Source: Chryseobacterium glaciei (GTDB lineage: Bacteria > Bacteroidota > Bacteroidia > Flavobacteriales > Weeksellaceae). From it: DNA of 64,000 bases. The stretch is from the NCBI RefSeq assembly GCF_001648155.1, contig NZ_CP015199.1, forward strand, positions 4,597,001-4,661,000. The letters are read 5' to 3'. The position numbers were made by a program, and so were the translations under genes. This document shows, one piece after another, positions 27,397 through 35,270 of the stretch. The notes beneath the pieces are model-generated. The model did no database searches and was not told the DNA's origin. It was given only the letters and a program-made list of their open reading frames with translations. The first letter of the stretch is position 1. Each line of letters begins with the position of its first letter.

Positions 27397-27846
27397 TTAA
27401 AATAACCTGAGTTGTCCTGTATAAATTTTTGTGTATTGTTTTTCTTTACCTTGGTTTTCAATATACTTCTGAATAACCTCTTTATTTCCATATTGTCCTA
27501 CAGTATTAGCATAAAATCCACTTGTCCATATATTTCCTCCCCAAAGAACTTGTTTTATTTCAGGATGAAGTCGAAATAGCTCCCTACCTGTTATACTTTT
27601 TACCGTTCGAACAATTTGACTCAATGACAAAGAAGGAACACTTTGTATCAGAAAATGCACATGATCTGATTCATAACCAATTTCTATAAATTCAATCTCA
27701 TAACGCTCTGAAATTTCTTTGCATATGAACTTTAAAGTTTCTCCAGAAACTTCATTTAGAACCTTTCTTCTATATTTCATAGGAAAAACCAAATGATACA
27801 CAAGCAAAGTTTTATTATGGCTCTTGAAAATATGCTCATCTTCCAT
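27397..27846 (-). CDS. tnpA: IS200/IS605-family Y1 transposase
   Basis: Protein of 149 residues of the HUH single-strand transposase family. The HUH pair is H62-V-H64 (SDHVHFLIQ) and the probable nucleophile is Tyr128 in VIQKYIENQG. The N-terminal LVYHLVFPMKYRRKVL is typical. Length matches intact family members (about 140-155), with no frameshift or stop, so the element may still be active. It moves as single-stranded DNA without target duplication. Confidence 0.93.
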   Translation of the reverse strand: MEDEHIFKSHNKTLLVYHLVFPMKYRRKVLNEVSGETLKFICKEISERYEIEFIEIGYESDHVHFLIQSVPSLSLSQIVRTVKSITGRELFRLHPEIKQVLWGGNIWTSGFYANTVGQYGNKEVIQKYIENQGKEKQYTKIYTGQLRLF

Positions 27847-27914
27847 GAATCAAATCTACAGTTTTACAACCTATTTTGAAAAACCATCCGTTTTTCAAAC
27901 TTTTCCTCATTTCA

Positions 27915-27934
27915 CCCCGAGGCAAGCCTCGGGG
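27915..27934. repeat. IS200 end hairpin (transposase 5' side)
   Basis: CCCCGAGGC-AA-GCCTCGGGG: perfect 9-bp stem, GC-rich in an AT-rich setting, about 70 bases upstream of the transposase start. Confidence 0.75.
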
Positions 27935-27961
27935 AATTCTTTAGATTAAATTACTTAACTG

Positions 27962-29398
27962 TTATTCGCTCAACTGTTTCAAGATCGTTTTTCCGTTTTC
28001 GTTATCGGGATTCAGCTTTACTGATTTTTCGTACATTTTACGGGCTTCATTTTTATTTCCCATTTTTAATAATACTTCTCCGTAGCTGTCATAAGCGTTT
28101 GAGCTTTCAGGATATAAATAAACGTACAATTTAAAAATCTCATACGCATCATTAAGTTGATTAGGTCGGGACATCAATCGGTAAGCCCAATCATTAAGTT
28201 CAGATTCTCCGGGATTGAAGTCAGGATTATTTTTCTTTTCAGAATTTACGACATCAATCGCTTTGTTGAAACCTTGTTTTTTAAGATTGGTTCTAAGATA
28301 GGTTATAGGATCATATTTAACAATATCAGGATTATAAACCCCTGCAAGTTCTTCCAGAAAGTCTTCGGGAGTACTTCCCATCAAATTTGTGAAGACGATT
28401 ACAGCCAAATTATCATCAGGATAAACTAAAAACGCAGATCTCCCACCACCCGACATACCCAAAGCTTTATGCTTTGCTCGGAATTTTGTTATTCCCCATC
28501 CTAATGCCCAAGATGTTGGATTTCCGTCGTTCATTTTGATGGGCGACCACATTTTCGTCAAGGTTCCTTTACTTTTAAACAATTCTTGTTTTTGTAAAGA
28601 AATGATCCATTTTGCCATATCTTCGGCAGTTGTATTGAGGCCGGATCCTGTTCTGCTGTAATCAGGAAATACATGATAATCGTTGATCAGTTTTTCTTTA
28701 TTCAATTTTTTTCCATCGATAAAACTTCTGTATCCGTAAGTTGGCGCAAAATGAGGAATAAGGTCTCTTGAGTCCCCAAATACTGTATTTTTCATCCCAA
28801 CAGTTTGAAATTGTTTGGTTTTAAAAAACAGATCAAAAGGTTGTCCGCTTACTTTCTCAATTATTTTTCCTAATAAATAATAATTGGTTTGATTGTATCT
28901 GAATTGTTCTCCGGTCTTAAAATCCATTGGAAGCGCTTTAAGTTCTTCCCAAATTTGTTTTTCCGGCTTCAACGCTGCTCCGGTAAGAGGATCAAACAAT
29001 CTTACGATATCAGGAAAACCTGAAATATGCGTCATCATCTGCTCAACCGTCACGGCTTGCCATTTTTCAGGAAGATCAGTCAAATACTTTGATATTGGAG
29101 CAGATAATTCTATTTTCCCCTCTTCCACCAATTGCATTACAGCAACGCCCGTAAAAACTTTAGTACATGAATTAATTGGAAAAATGGTTGCATCAGTAAC
29201 AGGAATATTATTCTGAATACTTGCCATTCCGTATGATTTTTTCAAAATAATTTTACCGTTTTGAACCACTGCAATCTGTAATCCCGGAATCTTCCGCTCA
29301 CTCATTTCTCTTTTAATGATAGCATCAATATCTGATTCTTTTTGAGCCGATAAATAGGAAGAAAACACAGAGAAGATCAATAGAAAACAAAATTTCAT
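27962..29398 (-). CDS. Secreted serine hydrolase, class C beta-lactamase/PBP-like, with C-terminal TPR
   Basis: Protein of 478 residues, signal peptide about 1-18 (SSYLSAQ). Catalytic motifs are S77-C-T-K80, Y168-N-Q170 (Gln where YxN is usual) and SGGG in the KTG position. A TPR-like tail at about 415-475 (YDSYGEVLLKMGNKNEARKMY) matches that of the 3301-4800 gene, so the two are paralogues. Likely an envelope esterase or peptidase. The IS200 element ends about 20 bases beyond its stop, so the insertion may have removed or displaced its terminator. Confidence 0.87.
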   Translation of the reverse strand: MKFCFLLIFSVFSSYLSAQKESDIDAIIKREMSERKIPGLQIAVVQNGKIILKKSYGMASIQNNIPVTDATIFPINSCTKVFTGVAVMQLVEEGKIELSAPISKYLTDLPEKWQAVTVEQMMTHISGFPDIVRLFDPLTGAALKPEKQIWEELKALPMDFKTGEQFRYNQTNYYLLGKIIEKVSGQPFDLFFKTKQFQTVGMKNTVFGDSRDLIPHFAPTYGYRSFIDGKKLNKEKLINDYHVFPDYSRTGSGLNTTAEDMAKWIISLQKQELFKSKGTLTKMWSPIKMNDGNPTSWALGWGITKFRAKHKALGMSGGGRSAFLVYPDDNLAVIVFTNLMGSTPEDFLEELAGVYNPDIVKYDPITYLRTNLKKQGFNKAIDVVNSEKKNNPDFNPGESELNDWAYRLMSRPNQLNDAYEIFKLYVYLYPESSNAYDSYGEVLLKMGNKNEARKMYEKSVKLNPDNENGKTILKQLSE

Positions 29399-29489
29399 AG
29401 TTAGTTTTAATTATAAGACAACTTTGAAAACGATTCTATTACATTCATTATTAATATAATTTTGATTCTCTATATTATTAAACTTTTTA

Positions 29490-29665
29490 TTTTAACCACA
29501 AAAGGCACAAAAGATCAACACATTAGTATTTTAAGTTTATCAATAAACCGTAAATAAGAACACATTAGTTTTAAAAATCTTTGATTTTTTTCTTTTGAAA
29601 ACTTTGTTTTCTAATAATACAAAAATTAGATATCCAAATAGCTTTTGTCTCTTTTGTGGTTAAAA
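29490..29665. repeat. 176-bp element bounded by 24-bp inverted repeats
   Basis: Ends at 29490-29513 (TTTTAACCACAAAAG, then GCACAAAAG) and 29642-29665 match in inverted orientation at 22 of 24 bases. The interior has no coding frame and is AT-rich, with a short internal repeat AACACATTAGT. This is the shape of a MITE or a large folded repeat. It fills most of the 276-base gap between the serine hydrolase and the permease gene. Confidence 0.55.
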
Positions 29666-29674
29666 TAAAAATAA

Positions 29675-31240
29675 TTATTTCGAATCTATATAATTTTTTA
29701 GATCAGATATACTTTTAATATTCAATTCTTTAGATTGTTTCCTGCGCATCATTAATGCATAAGAATTATTAAAACCAAGAGGTATCAACCACTGAATTCC
29801 ATATTGTTTTTGAAATTCTGAATTGACATAATTATAAGTTTCATCAGGACTTTGACTTACCTTTTTAATCGTTTGTTCGGTTGGTTTTAATAATACTAAA
29901 AGTCCGGTTCCTGTATATTCAGGGTAAAAATCGATGGCGTCGTTCATCAAAGCATCAAAACAGATTTTAGTTCCTCCCAACCCTGTTTTTGTTTCTACTT
30001 TATAATTGGTATTGCCTTCAATCAGCATTTTATACATTTCCGTGAGAATATATTGCTCACCGAAAATCTTTGAGCCAATTCGTACTGTTCCCGAATTTCC
30101 CTTCCTCGAATTTTTATATAAATTATTTTTAATTAAAAAGTCTTTCGCAATTTTTTCTGGTGTTTGATGAAGATAATCCGATTTATAATTTAAATCTGTC
30201 ATAATTGAATCATTAAATTTACCCGACAATAAATTCAATGTTTTTTCTAATTCAGGGAATTTTTCTAATGTTTTGGTTTTAATAATCGGCGCAGCGAAAT
30301 AGGGCGGAAATATTTTTTTATCATCATTCAAAACATATAAATCAAAAGCTTTGATTCTACCATCTGTAGAATATCCACTGATAAGATCCAATTCCTTTTC
30401 ATAAGCTGCTTTGTACATGATCGCATCGCTTACTACAACAGGATTTACATTCAATCCATACACAGAACGCAGACCGAGATCGCCGTCTTGTCTTCCCATA
30501 AATTCGGGCGTAAAACCAGCTTTTAGTTTATTTTCTGAAACAGAAGTAAGAAGATAAATAGCTCCGAAAATAATCAAAATCGCAGGAACAATATATTTTA
30601 GTTTATGAAATAATCGATACCCTGATTTCTGCAAAACAGCAATCGCCTGATCCAACAAAATAGCCAATAACGCTGCCGGAATTGCGCCTGCCAAAATCAT
30701 GTTGGTGTTATTTAATGAAATTCCGCCAAAAATAAATTCACCTAATCCGCCTGCGGCAACAAATGAAGCCAAAGTCGCGACTCCAACATTAATGACGGCT
30801 GCCGTTCTTATTCCTGCAATGATAACGGGCATCGCCAAAGGAATTTCAACTTTAAAAAGAAGCTGGGTTTTATTCATTCCCATTGCTTTTGCGGCTTCAA
30901 TAACGGTCGGATTTACTTCTGTAATTCCTGTATACGTATTTCGAATGATCGGTAAAAGAGCGTAAATTAATAAGGCTGCGATGGCAGGTGTAGCACCAAT
31001 TCCAAAAGCAGGAATCATAAAACCTAATAAAGCAATACTCGGAATCGTCTGCAAAATCCCAGCAATGCCAAGAACAGAACTGGAAAGTTTTCTTTTTCGG
31101 GCAATCAATATTCCTAAAGGTACGCCAACTACGATCGCTAAAAGCAATGACAAAAAAGTAAGCCCAAGATGTTGTGTAATCTGGGTTAATAATTTTTCGT
31201 GCTGTTCAATAATAAACTGCCAAAGACTTTGCTGCGTCAT
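29675..31240 (-). CDS. ABC transporter permease fused to substrate-binding domain (EgtU/OpuC type)
   Basis: Protein of 521 residues. Residues 1-215 form the membrane permease with the coupling-loop region VIEAAKAMGMNKTQLLFKVE and about six helices. A further helix leads to a substrate-binding domain at about 235-521 of the OpuAC family (IRIGSKIFGEQYILTEM, LGGTKICFDALMNDAIDFYP). Fused permease-binder proteins of this type import quaternary ammonium osmolytes; one branch (EgtU of Helicobacter and Streptococcus) imports ergothioneine. It sits downstream of egtD and egtB in one operon, which favours ergothioneine or its precursor hercynine. A betaine/choline substrate remains possible. Overlaps the ATPase gene by 4 bases. 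Confidence 0.88.
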   Translation of the reverse strand: MTQQSLWQFIIEQHEKLLTQITQHLGLTFLSLLLAIVVGVPLGILIARKRKLSSSVLGIAGILQTIPSIALLGFMIPAFGIGATPAIAALLIYALLPIIRNTYTGITEVNPTVIEAAKAMGMNKTQLLFKVEIPLAMPVIIAGIRTAAVINVGVATLASFVAAGGLGEFIFGGISLNNTNMILAGAIPAALLAILLDQAIAVLQKSGYRLFHKLKYIVPAILIIFGAIYLLTSVSENKLKAGFTPEFMGRQDGDLGLRSVYGLNVNPVVVSDAIMYKAAYEKELDLISGYSTDGRIKAFDLYVLNDDKKIFPPYFAAPIIKTKTLEKFPELEKTLNLLSGKFNDSIMTDLNYKSDYLHQTPEKIAKDFLIKNNLYKNSRKGNSGTVRIGSKIFGEQYILTEMYKMLIEGNTNYKVETKTGLGGTKICFDALMNDAIDFYPEYTGTGLLVLLKPTEQTIKKVSQSPDETYNYVNSEFQKQYGIQWLIPLGFNNSYALMMRRKQSKELNIKSISDLKNYIDSK

Positions 31241-32160
31241 ACGATCTGTAATTTTCTGTATTCATTAAATGCTTTGATCAACATTTCGTACTGCATTGTA
31301 TCTTTATGATCTGAACTTAATTTTTGTAAAGCATCCCAAACACTTGTATTTTCACTAAAATTAAATTCATCAAATAATTTTTCTGAATTAAAATCATTAA
31401 CATCCTTTAAAGTCGCCACTTTATATTCCAATAATAATCTGTTTTCGGCAAAAAAATCCGTGACAAAATCATTTTTAGACTTGTAAAGCATTTCTTTTGG
31501 CGTTCCAATCTGAATAATCTTTCCTTTATCCATTAAACATACTCGATCTCCCAATTCAAAAGCTTCCTGTACATCGTGTGTGACTAAAATAATGGTTTTA
31601 TTTTTAAGCTCTTCCAACGATTTAAATTCCGAATGAATATCCGCTTTCGTGATATTATCCAATGCTCCGAAAGGTTCATCCATCAACAAAATCGGTGAGT
31701 TGGCGATCAACGCTCGGGCGATTCCTACTCTTTGCTGTTGACCACCACTTAGTTCGTTCGGAAAACGTGAAAGAATGTCTTCGGAAAGATGAAGTTTATT
31801 CAACAATTCTTCGGTTCTGTTTTCTGTCTTTTTTTTATCCCATTTTAATAACTCGGGAACGACAGCAATGTTTTGTTTTATCGTATAATGAGGAAATAAT
31901 CCGGAATGTTGCATGACAAAACCGATCCCCATTCTCAACTCTTCTACTTTTTGATCGCGGATATTTTTACCATCAATCAAAATATTTCCGGAATCTGATT
32001 CTATGAGACGATTGATCATTTTTAGCGTTGTCGTTTTGCCACAACCGCTGGTTCCGAGAAGCACCAAAACTTCTTTATCATTGACTTGAAAAGAAATATT
32101 ATCAACTGCGGGTTTTCCGTTAAAATTCTTTGAAACTGATTCTACTGTAATCATTGGCAA
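31237..32160 (-). CDS. ABC transporter ATP-binding protein (EgtV/OpuCA type)
   Basis: Protein of 307 residues. Walker A LGTSGCGKTTTLKM near 33-46, signature LSGGQQQRVGIARAL, Walker B ILLMDEPFGALD, and the switch His in LVTHDVQEA. The C-terminal about 70 residues extend past the core but lack the tandem CBS domains of osmoregulated OpuCA/OpuAA proteins, which argues against classical osmotic gating. It powers the fused permease-binder encoded by the next, overlapping gene. Third gene of the egt operon. Confidence 0.93.
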   Translation of the reverse strand: MPMITVESVSKNFNGKPAVDNISFQVNDKEVLVLLGTSGCGKTTTLKMINRLIESDSGNILIDGKNIRDQKVEELRMGIGFVMQHSGLFPHYTIKQNIAVVPELLKWDKKKTENRTEELLNKLHLSEDILSRFPNELSGGQQQRVGIARALIANSPILLMDEPFGALDNITKADIHSEFKSLEELKNKTIILVTHDVQEAFELGDRVCLMDKGKIIQIGTPKEMLYKSKNDFVTDFFAENRLLLEYKVATLKDVNDFNSEKLFDEFNFSENTSVWDALQKLSSDHKDTMQYEMLIKAFNEYRKLQIV

Positions 32161-32163
32161 AAA

Positions 32164-33336
32164 TTATTGGGCAAGTCTGATTCCTGTGAATTGCCATTGT
32201 AAACCTGTCTGGAAAAAATTACGGTATGTATTTCGGCTGTGCCCGAGAGGTGTTGCTTCGGAAGCACCTCGCAAAACCATTTGATTCACCATAAATTTCC
32301 CGTTGTATTCGCCAACTGCACCTGCTTCTTTTTTAAAATCAGGATAAGGTAAATAAGCGGAATTCGTCCATTCCCAACGGCTTCCCCAATTGAAATGATT
32401 GGAAGCAACTTCCCATTCTGCTTCAGTTGGCAAACGCATTCCTTTCCATGATGCAAAGGCAGAAGCTTCAAAGAAATTGATGTGACAAACCGCTTCGTTA
32501 AGATCTAATTCCCGCAAACCGTTTAAAGTATAATGCATCCATTTATCATCAATAAAATGCCAATACAATGGTGATTTTGCATGATTTTGTTTCACCCAAT
32601 CCCAACCTTCAGCGTGCCAATGTTTAAAATCGGAATATCCCCCTGCTTCTATAAATTGTAAATATTCTTGATTGGTAACTAGCTGATTACTAATTTCAAA
32701 ATCATTCAGAAAAACTTTGTGTCGCCCTAATTCATTATCAAAACAGAAACCTTCTCCTTTAAAGCCAATTTCATAAATACCTTCTGAAAAACTGAGCATT
32801 TCTACATGTTCTGAATGTTCTTTTTTAACAGTACTTTCTTTCTTATAAGCTGGAAAAAGTGGATTGTGACCTAAAATATATTTAATATCTGTAATTAATA
32901 ATTCCTGATGCTGTTGTTCATGATTAAGCCCAAGTTCCAACAAAGGCTCAACAGCTTCCGTCATAAATGCACTTTGAAGAAAAGCTTCCATATGTTCATC
33001 CACATATTTTCGATACTTATAAATATCAGAAACAGACGGACGGCTCAAATTTCCACGATCGGTACGAATCACCCTCGCTCCTATCGTTTCATAATAACTG
33101 TTGAAAACAAAATTATATTGAGCATCAAAAACTTTATAATCCGGAAAATTGGGTTGCAAAATAAACGTTTCGAAAAACCAAGTCGTGTGACCGAGATGCC
33201 ATTTAGGCGGACTAACGTCTACAATTGGCTGTACGACGTAATCTTCGATTTCCAAAGGTGCGCATATTTCCTCAGAATGCTTGCGAATATCTGTATATTT
33301 TTTTACTAAATCTGTTGTGATGGTGTTTGGTGTCAT
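32164..33336 (-). CDS. egtB: Ergothioneine synthase EgtB (non-haem iron sulfoxide synthase)
   Basis: Protein of 390 residues. The N-terminal DinB-like bundle supplies the iron ligands H50 (in WHLGHTTWFF), H139 and H143 (in NHEQQHQE). The C-terminal FGE/sulfatase-like domain includes FEASAFASWKGMRLPTEAEW and RLAQ at the end. EgtB joins a thiol donor to trimethylhistidine (hercynine) with oxygen. No EgtA/EgtC partners are nearby, so the donor may be cysteine directly, as in some other EgtB types; the sulfoxide lyase step is not encoded here. It lies 19 bases after egtD. Confidence 0.92.
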   Translation of the reverse strand: MTPNTITTDLVKKYTDIRKHSEEICAPLEIEDYVVQPIVDVSPPKWHLGHTTWFFETFILQPNFPDYKVFDAQYNFVFNSYYETIGARVIRTDRGNLSRPSVSDIYKYRKYVDEHMEAFLQSAFMTEAVEPLLELGLNHEQQHQELLITDIKYILGHNPLFPAYKKESTVKKEHSEHVEMLSFSEGIYEIGFKGEGFCFDNELGRHKVFLNDFEISNQLVTNQEYLQFIEAGGYSDFKHWHAEGWDWVKQNHAKSPLYWHFIDDKWMHYTLNGLRELDLNEAVCHINFFEASAFASWKGMRLPTEAEWEVASNHFNWGSRWEWTNSAYLPYPDFKKEAGAVGEYNGKFMVNQMVLRGASEATPLGHSRNTYRNFFQTGLQWQFTGIRLAQ

Positions 33337-33355
33337 GTTTTTAGCTTTTGATTCG

Positions 33356-34339
33356 TTATTTTACTTGCCAGACGGTATCTACAAACCATTTTTTGGAATC
33401 TTTAATTTCTCCGATTATTTTAAAACCAGATTTTTCACTTAATTCCTGTATTTTTTCGGGTGAAAATTTTTGTGAAATTTCCATGTCAATGAGTTCGTTT
33501 TCTTTAAATGAAATTAAGTCATTTCCGATAGTGACATTTTGGTCTTTTAAGCTTACCAAATAACTTTTACAAGCTCCACTTACCGGATCGTAGGTTTGAT
33601 AATGCTGAAATTCTTTCAAATCAAAATCTGCATCAAGCTCTGTATTGATTCGAGTTAAAAGATTGAGGTTAAACGCTGCGGTAATGCCTTCTTTATCGTT
33701 ATAAGCGTTTAAAATAATGTGCGGATTTTTCTTTAGATCAAAACCTATTAAAACCACATCATCTGAAGCTAAGTTTTGGTTTAAATCTTTACAGAAATTT
33801 TCAGTTTCTTCAAGGCTCATATTTCCGATATTGCTTCCTAAAAATAAAATAACTTTTCTTCGGGAAGATAAAGAAGCCGCTTTTTGAAGCATTTCAAAAT
33901 ACTCTCCTTCCAATGGAATAATCTTTAAAGTCGGAATTTCCTGGCTCAGTTTTTTATTTAATATCGAAAGAATATTTCCTGAAATATCAATCGGCATATA
34001 ACTAAAATCGGTTCCTTTTTCTACAAGATATTTAAGTAAAAAAGTAGATTTCATGGCGTCGCCTGCTCCCAGTTCTATCAAATCAAACGGTTCATTGTCA
34101 GGAGTAATTAAATTGGCAAGATCTGCCGTTTTATTTTTGAATATATCCAGCTCCGATTTTGTGAGATAATATTCCGGCATTGTCATAATTTTCTGAAAAA
34201 GATGATCTCCTTTTTTATTGTAAAAATATTTTGAAGATAACTTTTTAGGGTTGCCGTGTAAGCCCTCTAACACATCAGACCGAAAACCATCAATATGATC
34301 ATTTTTTACCTGAGAATCTGGATGTAACCTTAAGTTCAT
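33356..34339 (-). CDS. egtD: L-histidine N-alpha-methyltransferase EgtD
   Basis: SAM-dependent enzyme of 327 residues that trimethylates histidine to hercynine, the first step of ergothioneine synthesis. Visible features are KYFYNKKGDHLFQKIMTMPEYY-type N-terminal region (split here as YYLTKSELDIF), the SAM site DLIELGAGDAMKSTFLL, PIDISGNIL, and FLGSNIGNM whose Asn corresponds to the histidine-binding Asn of mycobacterial EgtD. Length equals the family norm. First gene of the four-gene egt-ABC operon, divergent from the megasynthase gene across a 930-base gap. Confidence 0.94.
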   Translation of the reverse strand: MNLRLHPDSQVKNDHIDGFRSDVLEGLHGNPKKLSSKYFYNKKGDHLFQKIMTMPEYYLTKSELDIFKNKTADLANLITPDNEPFDLIELGAGDAMKSTFLLKYLVEKGTDFSYMPIDISGNILSILNKKLSQEIPTLKIIPLEGEYFEMLQKAASLSSRRKVILFLGSNIGNMSLEETENFCKDLNQNLASDDVVLIGFDLKKNPHIILNAYNDKEGITAAFNLNLLTRINTELDADFDLKEFQHYQTYDPVSGACKSYLVSLKDQNVTIGNDLISFKENELIDMEISQKFSPEKIQELSEKSGFKIIGEIKDSKKWFVDTVWQVK

Positions 34340-35270
34340 GTTTTCTATTTTGTGTGGTTTTAGGTAACTACAACTATCTTGCCGTCCACATCACTCCTAA
34401 TAAAATTTACACTCCTCTACAATATTACCAGATTAAATATAAGCTTAATTTATTGAAAAACAGCGGTTATTTTAGATCATATTGTTCGACATAACATAAG
34501 ATTTTCAGCCAATTATTCACTTTAAAAAACTTTTTAATCATTTTTATTAATTGAATTTTAATTAATAAATAACTATTCTGCATTGATCTTTTACTTTAAA
34601 ATTTGAAATTATAACCTTTTGACTTATAAAAGATAGCAATTCTGTATAGATTTTTGCAATTTATTAACTCTTACTTATTGATAGATTATATTTATGTAAC
34701 ATAAAAAAACAAATCTCTATTTAATGAAATATTTTATTATTTTATTTATATATTTGTTCAACATTACACAATTATAAACGATTATAATTATGTAATTACA
34801 CTGATTGTATCCGCTTTTTTTTGAGAATAAAAATATAAATAACTGATTTTAACAGTATTTAGATAATTTCAAGTTCTTATTTAAGAATTAATATTAAATT
34901 ATCTATTTCATTAAAAATAAAACAGGAGTTGAGCTTTTTATTCTGTCGTAAAAGACAAACGTTTTTTATACTCAACGTATAAGCGTCTTGTCATAAAACA
35001 TATTGTTAACATTCAATAAACATCAACGAAATGAAAAATTTTGGATTAACCTTTTTTATAAGACCTGAAAACAATCTCATATGCAATAACCTCCTGTTTA
35101 ATAGCAATTTTAACATTCTTTGCATTAAAATATCACTGTTAAATTAACATAATATTTAAAAATATAATAATCAGACACTTTACTTTAGCACAGCAAAAAT
35201 TGTTTTTAAAGACCGGAATTTTTAACGTTTTGCTATGTAAAATCTGCTATCATTTCAATATATCAACACA
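34340..35270. other. Long gene-poor divergent region upstream of the megasynthase operon
   Basis: About 930 very AT-rich bases between egtD and the megasynthase, unusually long for this compact window. It contains a 9-bp inverted repeat (34544-34552 with 34560-34568), a GTTGAG/CTCAAC pair (34928-34933 with 34971-34976), and a partial copy of the megasynthase start (35011-35078). TACTTTAG near 35180 is one base off TAnnTTTG and could be the megasynthase promoter, giving a leader of about 80 bases. No regulator gene is present. Confidence 0.5.
35031..35147 (+). pseudogene. 38-codon frame resembling the N-terminus of the megasynthase
   Basis: ATG at 35031 to TAA at 35147. The product begins MKNFGLTFFIRPENNLI and aligns with the megasynthase start MKN(LTI)FGLTPFEKPDANLM when three residues are skipped. 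The preceding 20 bases are also alike (TTCAATA, TCAAC, A-rich, ATG). After about 17 residues the similarity ends. It may be a truncated duplicate left by rearrangement, or a small upstream reading frame; I favour the former. Confidence 0.35.

Larger units (their letters stand above)
27370..27945 (-). mobile_element. IS200/IS605-family insertion sequence, tnpA only
   Basis: About 575 bases comprising one complete Y1 transposase gene flanked by subterminal hairpins, the layout of IS200-group elements, which have no terminal inverted repeats. The left-coordinate hairpin (27372-27395) and the right-coordinate hairpin (27915-27934) share the core GGCAAGCC or GGGCAAGCCC. Exact ends cannot be fixed without an empty site. 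No TnpB/IscB gene is present. Confidence 0.82.

Noticed and set aside
27276..27491. 71-residue minus-strand frame crossing the end of the IS200 element
   Set aside because: It runs through the transposase C-terminus and the end hairpin in another frame; chance frame.
34544..34568. TTATTAATT/AATTAATAA hairpin as a terminator or operator
   Set aside because: It is pure AT in a very AT-rich stretch, where such palindromes occur by chance, and it has no T tail beyond background.
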